Part shown: piece by piece, positions 39,481-49,073 of the stretch
Numbering within the stretch: the first letter of the stretch is position 1
Layout of the letters: every line of letters starts with the position of its first letter
NCBI GenBank assembly: GCA_016178505.1
Contig: JACOTG010000307.1
Location: forward strand, 48,216 to 112,215
Source: Planctomycetota bacterium
GTDB taxonomy: Bacteria > Planctomycetota > JACOTG01
Direction: 5' to 3'
Length of the DNA: 64,000 nucleotides
Notes under the pieces: generated by a model
Told to the model about the DNA's origin: nothing
Database searches by the model: none
Seen by the model: the letters and a program-made list of their open reading frames with translations, nothing else
Position numbers and translations under genes: made by a program

Positions 39481-42400
39481 ATGCCCTCAAGGCGCAGTAC
39501 CCTGGCGTGTCTCGTCGCGTGTTGGATCGCCGTGTCGACCCAGACGAATGGAGCGAACACGCCTCGAGAGCTGCATCTCGCCGACGGCTCCACCGTCGAT
39601 CTCTCGCGCTCCGGAAACCTGCTTCGTCGCCGATGGGGTACGACCGCTGCCGACGACTACGCGGCGCGCAAGGTGATCGCCGACCTGAGGTGCGCGGCGC
39701 TGAAGGCCAAAGGCGAAGGTCCCGTCGACTGGAAAGTTGCGCTCACCATCGTCGAGAGACTTCAGATCGACCGGCTACCCACCGAGGGAGCTTCCGGAGA
39801 GCCGGTTCGGACCGAAGTCGTGATGACGCCCGAGGACGCTCTCCACTGCATGCGAGTGTTCCTCCACTGGGCGGAAGCCGTCCACGTGCTGACCGCCGGC
39901 GAGGTTGCGGTTCAGTACACCGTGCGATTTCTCGACGCGCCGATCCACCAGGGTTATCGCGATTCCTTTTTTTTCGTCCCCACGCAGGGAATGCCCGAGT
40001 TTGCCGTGGAGCCGGGTTCCGTCGACAGCGTTTTCGCATACTTCAAACCTGGACCCGTTCCGACTTCGATGTATGGCGGCACGCATGGCGGAGACCTCGG
40101 TCCCGGTGGCGCGGGAACGTCCGGACTCGCGTTGATTCCGGGAAGAGAGACCTCCGAATGGAGCTTCGCGGACACGACGATGCACGAGTGGCTGCATCAG
40201 ATCGAGTGGGCGACGACGACGTTGCTCGGATGCCGTGGACTCCCCGGCACGCACGAATTCGCGGACCTCGGTTACCCAACGGACGGCGATCCATATTTCG
40301 TTCATCGCGATCTCATGCAGTTCGTGGTTACGCCGGGAATGTGGCGTCGACTCTCGATCCGACGAGCTTCCGGTCACGCAGACCCGGCCGCAGGACTGCA
40401 CGAGTGGCTCGTGCTGGGACCGTTCGACAACGCGGACGATCAAGGCATTGGACGCGCGACGATTCCGGAGGAGACCGTCACCCCGGACGCTGGTGAAACC
40501 GCCGGCGATCGCACGTGGACGGTTGCATCGTCGATCGCCGGATACACCGATCTCGCAACGATCTTGTCGCCGAACCAGCAAGTCGTCGCCTATGCGTACG
40601 CCTACGTGTTCTCTCCGGCGGAGGCGCCAGCTTTTCTAGCAATCGGTACCGACGATGGCGGAAGGGCCTACTGGAACGGACTGCTCGTGCTCGATGATCA
40701 CTCGCACCACGCGGCTCGACGCGACGCGTCGATGGTGAAGATCGTGCTGCAGAAGGGGTGGAACCGTCTCCTGTTGAAAGTCGACCAAGGCAATGGATCG
40801 TGGGGTTTCTTCGCTCGATTCCTCGATTTCTCGCTCCGTCCGATTCCCGATCTCCAGTACGCAGCTCGCCGGCCCACCGACGGAATCGTGCAAGCGGGCA
40901 AAGCGTACGAGAAAACTCCCTATTCACTGAGATACTTCTCCTTCGATCAAGTGAAGGACGACCCGTGGTTCAAACTCCCGCGCATCGATGGCGATCGGCT
41001 CTCGGACACGCTCGGCGTTCCGGGAGTCGAGATCCATGCGGCGCAGAAATACACGTTTCTGGCCATTCCGCAAAACGCGCCGTCGATCGTTTCGCCGGTG
41101 CTGAGTGGTCCAGATCCCTCGGATGTTCGCCTCAACAACCAACTGACGTGGGATCGTGAGAGTTGCCTGCACGTTCGGTACAAGTCCAAGACGGGTGAAG
41201 AGCGCGATTTGCTGGGATTCCGTCCCGATGTCCTGGATGTCTTCTTGCGCTCGTTTCGTCCAATCAACACGCCGGTCGGTGGACGTCGCATTGAGGATTC
41301 CGTCGTCGGCTATTTGCTCGAAAGCGCAAAACCCATCATTTTGGTCGACACGGCATTGTCCGAGTCCCCACAAAACGAACTGGAATTGATGGCGACGCGA
41401 TCGCCTCGCGCCGAGCTCTTCGCCATCGCAGAGCCGGCGCGCGTCATCCGCGGACGTGACTTTCACGTTCGTTGCGGACTTCGAAATACGGGAGACCAGC
41501 CGGCAGCCGCAGCGGCGATGTCACTCGCACTTCAGGAACCTGGAGTCAGCGTGGGCGGCGACGGAATGGAAATCAAAGGGCTGACGCCCGGGCAATCGAT
41601 CACGACTCAGTTCAGCTTGAAGGTGACTTCCGCTGCCTTCGCGGGTCCCCTTCTCCTCCGAGCTCGAGCTGAACTTCGCGCCGAGGGACAAGAGCCGGAG
41701 GTGGTCGAGAAAATCGTCGCGTTGGAGATCGAGGATCCGATCGAAATCCACGCCAGCGTGCGGGGCGCGAGCGACCGTGGGACTGCGGTGATCGCTACTC
41801 ACGAAACAACCATCGACGTGTCGCTCAAGAATCACACGTCGGAGGCCGCTTCGGGGACCGTGAGGCTCGAATTGCCGCATGATTGGGCATGTCTGACGGC
41901 CGCGAGCGACGGAGGCGAAGCGCAACCCGCGCCAGGCAACATCGCGTTCCATCTCGATTCGCAGGGAATCGGAAGGGCGTCATTTTCGGTGCGCCTTCCC
42001 GAGACCGCGGTCGATCGCGACGAGACCATCGTCGCAATCGTCGAACTCGCGAAGGGCGATCTCCCGGCGACCGAGGCGCGAGCCGTCGTGCACGTCGCGC
42101 TCGGTGCCACGCTCGTGGCGTTCGATTTCGAAAACGATCTCGGTGTCGTGGGCGAATCGCTGGGCCAGGGATTCAACGGCTCGGGCGGATACCGCGTGGC
42201 GCGAGACACCCAGACGCCACTTTCCGGCAAAGCGTCGGCCCACATCGAAGACCAGGGCGGATCCCATTTCGGTCACGTTTGCCTCTTCGGTATCACCCAT
42301 GGCACGACCTCGGCGCCCGTCGTGTACGACACGAAGGACTTCCCTTTCCTGGACTTCCAGGCGAAGTCCGAAAGCGATCAGCCAACCGCACTCTTGGTGA

Positions 42401-42675
42401 CCGTAGACGACCAGGTCTGTTGCGCGATGCTGACGGGCGAGTATCGAGAGCAGTGGGGCAAGCGCACGGTGCTTCCGGCACTCCCGTTCAAGCCCGGCGC
42501 GGAGCCCGTCCACGTCGTGTACTCGCTGGACGAGTCGCTCGACAAGGCGCTGGGAAAGAAGAGCCACTTCGTATCTCGAATCGACTTCGGGGATCCAAGG
42601 GCGTTTGCCTCGAATCAATGGACCGGACCGGACGTGAAGGCGTATTGGTTCGACGACTTCCTCATTCGGCGATAG
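39481..42675 (+). CDS. Large exported HExxH-type putative metallopeptidase
   Basis: 1064 aa from ATG 39481, with signal peptide MPSRRSTLACLVACWIAVS cleaved near TNGA. Around residue ~235, TTMHEWLHQIEW supplies HExxH (HEWLH), a zinc-peptidase motif, in a domain covering about the first 300 residues. A second region (LHEWLVLGPFDNADDQGIGR ... AFLAIGTDDGGRAYWNGLLVL ... LQKGWNRLLLKVDQGNGSWGFFARF) is a PA14/sugar-binding-like beta domain. Two or three Ig-like regions follow, including the CARDB-like FHVRCGLRNTGDQPAAAAAMSLAL. The last ~190 residues (FDFENDLGVVGESLGQGFNGSGGYRVARD) look like a lectin-type beta-sandwich. The third zinc ligand could not be placed. 39427 is an alternative start. Confidence 0.72.
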   Translation: MPSRRSTLACLVACWIAVSTQTNGANTPRELHLADGSTVDLSRSGNLLRRRWGTTAADDYAARKVIADLRCAALKAKGEGPVDWKVALTIVERLQIDRLPTEGASGEPVRTEVVMTPEDALHCMRVFLHWAEAVHVLTAGEVAVQYTVRFLDAPIHQGYRDSFFFVPTQGMPEFAVEPGSVDSVFAYFKPGPVPTSMYGGTHGGDLGPGGAGTSGLALIPGRETSEWSFADTTMHEWLHQIEWATTTLLGCRGLPGTHEFADLGYPTDGDPYFVHRDLMQFVVTPGMWRRLSIRRASGHADPAAGLHEWLVLGPFDNADDQGIGRATIPEETVTPDAGETAGDRTWTVASSIAGYTDLATILSPNQQVVAYAYAYVFSPAEAPAFLAIGTDDGGRAYWNGLLVLDDHSHHAARRDASMVKIVLQKGWNRLLLKVDQGNGSWGFFARFLDFSLRPIPDLQYAARRPTDGIVQAGKAYEKTPYSLRYFSFDQVKDDPWFKLPRIDGDRLSDTLGVPGVEIHAAQKYTFLAIPQNAPSIVSPVLSGPDPSDVRLNNQLTWDRESCLHVRYKSKTGEERDLLGFRPDVLDVFLRSFRPINTPVGGRRIEDSVVGYLLESAKPIILVDTALSESPQNELELMATRSPRAELFAIAEPARVIRGRDFHVRCGLRNTGDQPAAAAAMSLALQEPGVSVGGDGMEIKGLTPGQSITTQFSLKVTSAAFAGPLLLRARAELRAEGQEPEVVEKIVALEIEDPIEIHASVRGASDRGTAVIATHETTIDVSLKNHTSEAASGTVRLELPHDWACLTAASDGGEAQPAPGNIAFHLDSQGIGRASFSVRLPETAVDRDETIVAIVELAKGDLPATEARAVVHVALGATLVAFDFENDLGVVGESLGQGFNGSGGYRVARDTQTPLSGKASAHIEDQGGSHFGHVCLFGITHGTTSAPVVYDTKDFPFLDFQAKSESDQPTALLVTVDDQVCCAMLTGEYREQWGKRTVLPALPFKPGAEPVHVVYSLDESLDKALGKKSHFVSRIDFGDPRAFASNQWTGPDVKAYWFDDFLIRR

Positions 42676-42683
42676 CGAGCTTC

Positions 42684-43715
42684 GTGACGACGAGAAAAAA
42701 CCACCTTCATCGAGTCGCCCTGATCGGGTGCGGACGATTCGCGGAGATTGCACATGCTCCGGCGCTTCTCGAGCTAAAGGACCGATTGTCGGTTGTCGCT
42801 GTGTGCGATCCTGCGCCGGAGCGGCGGTCCGTCGTGGGCGCGCTCCTTGAATTGGGGGAGGACCAGCAGTTCGCCGACGTGAACACTCTCCTACATGCCG
42901 TTCCCGTCGACGTCGTCGACGTCGCCGCGGCCACGACCGCACACGCGGAGATCGCAGAAGCCGTGTGTGCGGTCGGCAAGCACCTGATTTGCGCGGCTCC
43001 GATGACCAGCTCGCTCGCCGACACGGATCGGGTCCTCCAGGCCGCCGAGAACGCCGGAAGCACGATCGGCGTCCTGCACAACTATCGGTACCGCGCGCCG
43101 ATTCGAAAAGCCCTTTGGCTGCTTGCCGAAGGCGCGGTCGGCGTTCCGTTTTCCATCCGCATCGACCTGAGCGAACCCCGAAGAGACTTGCATCTTTCGG
43201 CCCGCGAACGCGACTGGCGAATCCACGACCACCCCCCCGATCGAGGTTGTTGGCTCGAGCAGGGATACCATGCGATGTATCTGGCGCGCGAAATGATGGG
43301 AAGCGACATCCAGGCGATGTCGGCGCTCACCGGCACGTTCTTCCACCCGGTTGAAGTCGAAGATCACGCCGCGGCCCTTTTGCGCCACCGAAACGGCGGC
43401 ATCACTTGCGTGCGCACCTCGTGGGCGATTCGCGCCGAAGCCGCCTTCACTGTCGAGGTCGCGGGCACGAGCGGTACCCTTCGGGCAAACGGGAATTCCG
43501 GATCGCTCTCTCTTTTTCGAGCGGATCGCGGCGAATGGGAGAACCTCGAAGTCGGACCCACGAGCGATGTCGCCGATGCGCTTCGTGATTTCTTCGACTC
43601 GCTCGACACTCGGCAAGCACCGGCGATCACGGGTGACGAGGCGCGGCGGAATTTGCGTCTTCTTCTCACCGCTTACGAATCGGCGAGAACGGGCCGGACC
43701 GTGACGGTTTCATGA
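42684..43715 (+). CDS. Gfo/Idh/MocA-family protein lacking the EKP lysine
   Basis: 343 aa, GTG start 8 nt after the preceding stop. Rossmann motif VALIGCGRFAEIAHAPAL, then VVAVCDPAPERR and VDVVDVAAATTAHAEIAEAVCAVGKHLIC. The family signature (C/G)EKP, whose Lys is catalytic, is replaced by CAAPM. The C-terminal half keeps the family beta-sheet (VGVPFSIRIDLSEPRRD, GCWLEQGYHAMYLAREMMG with the His). NAD(P) binding seems intact, but dehydrogenase chemistry may be lost or altered. The 41883 start in the track is an out-of-frame extension. Confidence 0.85.
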   Translation: MTTRKNHLHRVALIGCGRFAEIAHAPALLELKDRLSVVAVCDPAPERRSVVGALLELGEDQQFADVNTLLHAVPVDVVDVAAATTAHAEIAEAVCAVGKHLICAAPMTSSLADTDRVLQAAENAGSTIGVLHNYRYRAPIRKALWLLAEGAVGVPFSIRIDLSEPRRDLHLSARERDWRIHDHPPDRGCWLEQGYHAMYLAREMMGSDIQAMSALTGTFFHPVEVEDHAAALLRHRNGGITCVRTSWAIRAEAAFTVEVAGTSGTLRANGNSGSLSLFRADRGEWENLEVGPTSDVADALRDFFDSLDTRQAPAITGDEARRNLRLLLTAYESARTGRTVTVS

Positions 43716-43767
43716 CTCAGCGGAAGCGAGCTGTGGTGACTCCAACGGCCTCCGGGCGGCTCGAGAG

Positions 43768-44070
43768 ATGAGCCCGCGCGGAAAGGCTCGCGAACAGGTC
43801 CCATGTCCACACTGCGGCGAGTATATTCCGTCGGATTCGAGCTTCTGTAAGCACTGCGGAAGTGACCGAGAGACCGGCTGGGCAGACGACGACGAGATCG
43901 CATATCAGGCCGTCGAACTCCCCGAGGACGAAGACGGGGAGTTCGAACAGGACGCGCCTCGCCAATCCAACCCGTGGATTCGTCGCGGCGCTTACTTGGG
44001 GCTCATCGCCATGGCGATCCTTGTCGGCATCCTCGCTATCGTTTTCATGGCGTTGACGCGAGGCTGTTGA
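43768..44070 (+). CDS. Small zinc-ribbon membrane protein
   Basis: 100 aa. A double zinc ribbon opens the protein (CPHCGEYIPSDSSFCKHCGSD). An acidic linker follows (EDEDGEFEQD), then one C-terminal transmembrane helix (GAYLGLIAMAILVGILAIVFMAL). The zinc ribbon would face the cytoplasm. Such proteins are common and uncharacterised. It is convergent with the rRNA unit. Confidence 0.8.
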   Translation: MSPRGKAREQVPCPHCGEYIPSDSSFCKHCGSDRETGWADDDEIAYQAVELPEDEDGEFEQDAPRQSNPWIRRGAYLGLIAMAILVGILAIVFMALTRGC

Positions 44071-44074
44071 AACG

Positions 44075-44099
44075 AAAAAAGCCCGGATTGCTCCGGGCT
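44075..44099 (-). terminator. Intrinsic terminator of the 16S-5S rRNA unit
   Basis: On the minus strand AGCCCGGA / TCCGGGCT form an 8-bp stem with a 4-nt loop, followed by six Ts. It lies just past the 5S gene. Confidence 0.85.
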
Positions 44100-44113
44100 C
44101 GAATGTTTAATAG

Positions 44114-44225
44114 CCCTGGCGACGACCTACTCTCCCCGAGTTCATCGAGTACCATCGGCACGAGGAGCTTAACTGCCGTGTTCGGAATGGGAACGGGTGT
44201 TTCCCCCTCGTTATGGTCACCAGGA
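44114..44225 (-). rRNA. rrf: 5S ribosomal RNA
   Basis: Read on the minus strand it begins CCTGGTGACCATAACGAGG and contains the conserved CACCCGTTCCCATTCCGAACACGGCAGTTAAGC core region. It ends GGTCGTCGCCAGG, which closes the terminal stem with the 5' end. It is about 110 nt long, with ends placed to within a few bases. It follows the 16S gene by about 100 nt with no 23S between them. Confidence 0.95.
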
Positions 44226-44243
44226 ATTATTTATTATTAATGC

Positions 44244-44267
44244 AACGAGGGCGAACGAGGCAGGATG
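44244..44267 (-). other. 16S trailer half of the rRNA processing stem
   Basis: The transcribed strand reads CATCCTGCCTCGTTCGCCCT and continues to CGTT. It is complementary to the leader segment at 46014-46040 over about 22 pairs with two small bulges, forming the long helix that RNase III normally cuts to release pre-16S. It lies between 16S and 5S. Confidence 0.7.
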
Positions 44268-44318
44268 CGCCTATTGGATCTGAACCGCCATTGCTAGCAG
44301 TCCAATCTAAGGTTATCC

Positions 44319-45890
<1,572 letters not shown>

Positions 45891-46013
45891 GGAATTTCAT
45901 TGGCACTCACAAACCTGGCTATGAGGTTTGGGAATGCGAGTTGTCCACTTACTCGAGCCGGCCTTTCGACCGCTCGAGCGATTTTGGGGCCCCGGGGGTT
46001 AACCGGAGCGTCA

Positions 46014-46040
46014 CATCCCAACCTCGTTCGCTCCCTCGTT
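46014..46040 (-). other. 16S leader half of the rRNA processing stem
   Basis: The transcribed strand reads AACGAGGGAGCGAACGAGG followed by TTGGGATG. It pairs with the trailer at 44244-44267 across the 16S gene: 8 pairs, a 2-nt bulge, 9 pairs, a small internal loop, then 5 pairs. Confidence 0.7.
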
Positions 46041-46050
46041 GTCAAAGATC
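46039..46050 (-). promoter_or_regulatory. boxA-like antitermination site
   Basis: GATCTTTGACAA on the transcribed strand resembles the rRNA leader boxA consensus (TGCTCTTTAACA). It lies between promoter and 16S, directly before the processing stem. Confidence 0.5.
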
Positions 46051-46160
46051 GTTCAGCGAACTCGACACTGGCCCGTGGATCGATCCCTACGGCGTCAGTT
46101 GTTTTTTCGAGTTCATTTGGAAGGGCCCAACTCCTCGCGCGCCCTTCTCAGAGTGGCGCA

Positions 46161-46188
46161 GTTTTATCATCGACTCGGTGCGAGTCAA
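46161..46188 (-). promoter_or_regulatory. rRNA promoter
   Basis: Minus-strand TTGACT, a 16-bp spacer and TAAAAC. It begins 9 bp after the acyl-CoA synthetase stop codon. Confidence 0.5.
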
Positions 46189-46196
46189 GCCTCGGC

Positions 46197-47921
46197 TCAG
46201 AATTTTTCGGAGAGCGATGCCTCGTCGCGCAGCGTCGCACAATCGCCCTTCGTGTGCGCTGCGGCCCGCTCTCCGAGCCGGAATTTCTGGACCTTGCCGC
46301 TGCCCGTCATCGGAAACTCGTCGATGACCATAACTACCGTTGGGATTTTGTGTTCCGCCAAGACCCCAAGGCAATACGCACGGAGATCCCGGGCTGAAAG
46401 CTTCCGAGGGCCGTCGGCTTTCATGCGCAAAGCGGCTCCGACGTCCTCGCCGTGGTGTTTGCAGCTCACGCCGAACACGGCCACGTCCGCGATCGACGGG
46501 TGAAGGCGAAGGAACTCCTCGATTTCGCGGGGGTAGATGTTCTCGCCACCACGAATGATCATCTCATTGGCGCGACCGGTCACTCGCAATCGCCCGCTCG
46601 AATCGAGGACTCCCAAGTCGCCCGTGTGAAACCAACCGTCGCCGTCGATGGCTTCGCGAGTCGCCTCGCCGTCGCGGAAGTATCCCTTCATGACAAACGG
46701 CCCGCGAACGCAAATCTCACCCGGCTCCTCGACACCGAGCGGCCTTCTCGTTGCGAGGTCCTGGATCGATAGTTCCACATGGTCGATCGGCCTGCCCACC
46801 GTCTGCGAGCGGACTTCTGGCGGTTCGCCCGGATCCGAAAACGTCACGGCGGGCGAGGTTTCCGTCAGGCCATAGCCGATGCACAACCCGGCGCAGGGCA
46901 TGTCGCGAATGACCCGTGTGACCAGATCTGGCGGACACGGCGCACCGCCCATCACTCCGGCTCGAAGACTCCGGAGGTCGAACCGCCCGAAGTTCGGCGA
47001 TTCCAGCTCGGCGACGAACATCGTCGGCACGCCGTAGATGATCGTGCATCGCTCGCTGGCGACCAACGATAACGCCACGTCGGCGCGGAACTGAACGCAC
47101 GGAACGGTCGTCGCGCCGTGCGTGAACGGCGCCAGCACACCAAGAACGCACCCGAAGCAATGGAATAGCGGCACCGGGCAACAAAGTCGGTCGTTCGGCG
47201 TCAACTCGAACGATTTCGCAACCGTGAAGCCATTCTCGATGATGTTGCGATGCGTGAGCATCACGGCCTTGCCGCGACCGGTGGTTCCGGACGTGTACTG
47301 CATGTTGATCACTTCCGTCGGATCCTGCGACTGCTCGGCGCGACGCAGTCGGTCGTCGGGTACGCTCGCCGCCCTGGTAATCAGATCCGCATAGCTCACG
47401 CCGCCCGGCAGCGACCGATCCCCGAGCGTCACGACGGCTTCCAAGCTCGGGAATCGCGCGGAGTGCAACTGCCCGGGGCGCGACGACTGCAGTTCGGGTA
47501 TGACGTCCCGCGCCAGCGCGTGAAAGTCAGCGCCTCTCGCATGGTCACCCATGACGAGGACACGCGCGTCGCAATGCGAGAGGAAATGCTCGAGCTCTCG
47601 TTGGCCGCACGCCGTGTTGATCGTGACGAGAATCGCCCCCACCTTCGCGATCGCAAACTCGAACGCAATCCATTCGGGGAGATTCGGCGCCCAGATCGCC
47701 ACGCGATCTCCCTTGCGAACTCCCAAGTCGAGAAGCGCTCTACCGAGAATCCGAGCTTCGGATTCCAGATCTCGAAAGGATCGGCGCACGCCGAGTTCGG
47801 GAAATGCCATCGCCTCCGCGCTCCCGAAATCACGCGAGAGCCGAGCGAGAAGATCGCCGACGGTCACCTCGTGGACAGGTCGAAACAATGCGTCTCCAGA
47901 TCTGCGGGATTCGTTAGTCAC
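46197..47921 (-). CDS. AMP-binding acyl-CoA synthetase
   Basis: 574 aa. It activates a carboxylic acid with ATP and joins it to CoA. Core motifs in order: YTSGTTGRGKAVMLTH (P-loop, with Arg where Pro is usual), YGLTETSPAVTF, GWFHTGDLGVLDSSGRLRVTGRANEMIIRGGENIYP, and the catalytic lysine in TGSGKVQKFRL. The closest general match is the FadD/AMP-ligase group of medium-to-long chain synthetases; exact substrate unknown. The GTG start (VTNESRRSG) has no strong ribosome binding site. A TPR protein gene lies 72 nt upstream on the same strand, and the rRNA promoter follows its stop. Confidence 0.92.
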   Translation of the reverse strand: MTNESRRSGDALFRPVHEVTVGDLLARLSRDFGSAEAMAFPELGVRRSFRDLESEARILGRALLDLGVRKGDRVAIWAPNLPEWIAFEFAIAKVGAILVTINTACGQRELEHFLSHCDARVLVMGDHARGADFHALARDVIPELQSSRPGQLHSARFPSLEAVVTLGDRSLPGGVSYADLITRAASVPDDRLRRAEQSQDPTEVINMQYTSGTTGRGKAVMLTHRNIIENGFTVAKSFELTPNDRLCCPVPLFHCFGCVLGVLAPFTHGATTVPCVQFRADVALSLVASERCTIIYGVPTMFVAELESPNFGRFDLRSLRAGVMGGAPCPPDLVTRVIRDMPCAGLCIGYGLTETSPAVTFSDPGEPPEVRSQTVGRPIDHVELSIQDLATRRPLGVEEPGEICVRGPFVMKGYFRDGEATREAIDGDGWFHTGDLGVLDSSGRLRVTGRANEMIIRGGENIYPREIEEFLRLHPSIADVAVFGVSCKHHGEDVGAALRMKADGPRKLSARDLRAYCLGVLAEHKIPTVVMVIDEFPMTGSGKVQKFRLGERAAAHTKGDCATLRDEASLSEKF

Positions 47922-47993
47922 CGGCGTCGAGAGACTCGGCGTGCCTTCAAACGCACAGTGGAGCCGCGAGGTCGGCGCTCACGAACCCAGCGA

Positions 47994-48908
47994 TCAGTAG
48001 TGAGGCTCCGCCTGCTCGACGCAATCGGTAACGTCGAAGTAGAGGCGCCGCGTCTCGGAGTTTCTCTGCAGTACAAGGCAATCGACAAGGCGTCCCGATT
48101 CCTCGACCAGCTCCTGACCTTCCACGTCCCAACCCTGACCGAACAGCTTCTCCGCATACAACCGTTCGGCACACTGGCCGACCTCGGACGAGCGCGCACC
48201 CTCGACACGGATCGGATGCCACAAATCGCGACCGTCGCCGCCTTGAAACCGAACCTGAGCGGCGTCGCGGCGAGTCGTCGCCTCGTCACATAGGCTCGTC
48301 ACGAAACGGGAATCTCCCAAGACCAGGCGTGCGCGCGACGCGAACTCGGTCACTACCGAGACGTCGCCGGAAAGTGCAGCCGAGATCAGGAGAGCGCGGT
48401 GAGCTTCGACGTCGAACGGGTCGATCGTCAGAGCGCGGCGGGCCAGTTCGATGGCGCGCTCGTGACGGCCGTCGCGAGTCTCGATCCCCGCAAGGCGCGC
48501 GAGCGCCTCCGACGATCTCGGATCGCGCTCGCAGGCCCGGGCGAACAGTCGTCTCGCTCGATCGCTGTCCCCGAGCCGGGCGACGACCTTGCCGCAGGCG
48601 GAAAGTAAACGGGCATCGTCTCCGTAGTCCGCGACCCATTTTTCGATCGATGCCTCCCAATCACCCGCACGTCCCTCGTCCGTGCGATTCATCAAGGCAT
48701 CGAGAGCCGGCTCCCAAGGCGAAGGCGCTTCGTGCCGCCTCTCCCGCAGCGCACGCCGCGCCGCGTCGGCGAACTCGCGAAATCGCGGCGGACTCGGATC
48801 GAGATCGAAAATCCTCCCCCAGGTTTTCGCGGCAGACTCTGGCCCTTCCACCTCGAGAATCCGAAGGCCCTGCTCCAGAAGGCGACGAACCGGTGATTCG
48901 TCGATCAT
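47994..48908 (-). CDS. TPR-repeat protein
   Basis: 304 aa, no signal peptide. TPR-like helical pairs fill residues ~10-190 (ARLLSACGKVVARLGDSDRARRLFARACERDPRSSEALARLAGIETRDGRHERAIELARRALTIDPFD is the clearest stretch). The C-terminal ~90 residues (VRFQGGDGRDLWHPIRVEG ... RRLYFDVTDCVEQAEPHY) form an unrecognised domain. GAGGAGA before the ATG supports the start. Probably co-transcribed with the acyl-CoA synthetase. Confidence 0.78.
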   Translation of the reverse strand: MIDESPVRRLLEQGLRILEVEGPESAAKTWGRIFDLDPSPPRFREFADAARRALRERRHEAPSPWEPALDALMNRTDEGRAGDWEASIEKWVADYGDDARLLSACGKVVARLGDSDRARRLFARACERDPRSSEALARLAGIETRDGRHERAIELARRALTIDPFDVEAHRALLISAALSGDVSVVTEFASRARLVLGDSRFVTSLCDEATTRRDAAQVRFQGGDGRDLWHPIRVEGARSSEVGQCAERLYAEKLFGQGWDVEGQELVEESGRLVDCLVLQRNSETRRLYFDVTDCVEQAEPHY

Positions 48909-49073
48909 GGGCGTCTCCTCGAGTGCCCCACGCCAATCGCGGGATTATCTCCCTCCGCTTCCGCCGGCGCCACATCTTTGATTCTTTGATCTCGCACGAG
49001 AATTGATAGGCTAGCGCGGCCCGAGGAGCGAACCGGGGAGCGGCGAGTTCGAACGCGCTATCACGAGGTGGAA

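Larger units (their letters stand above)
45891..46160 (-). other. rRNA leader region
   Basis: About 270 nt between the rRNA promoter and mature 16S. It holds the boxA-like site and the processing stem described separately. ORFs listed here are not credible. Confidence 0.6.

Noticed and set aside
46039-46048. TTGACA-like box in the rRNA leader as a promoter -35
   Set aside because: No -10 lies at the right distance; it fits boxA better, and a better promoter lies further upstream at 46161-46188.
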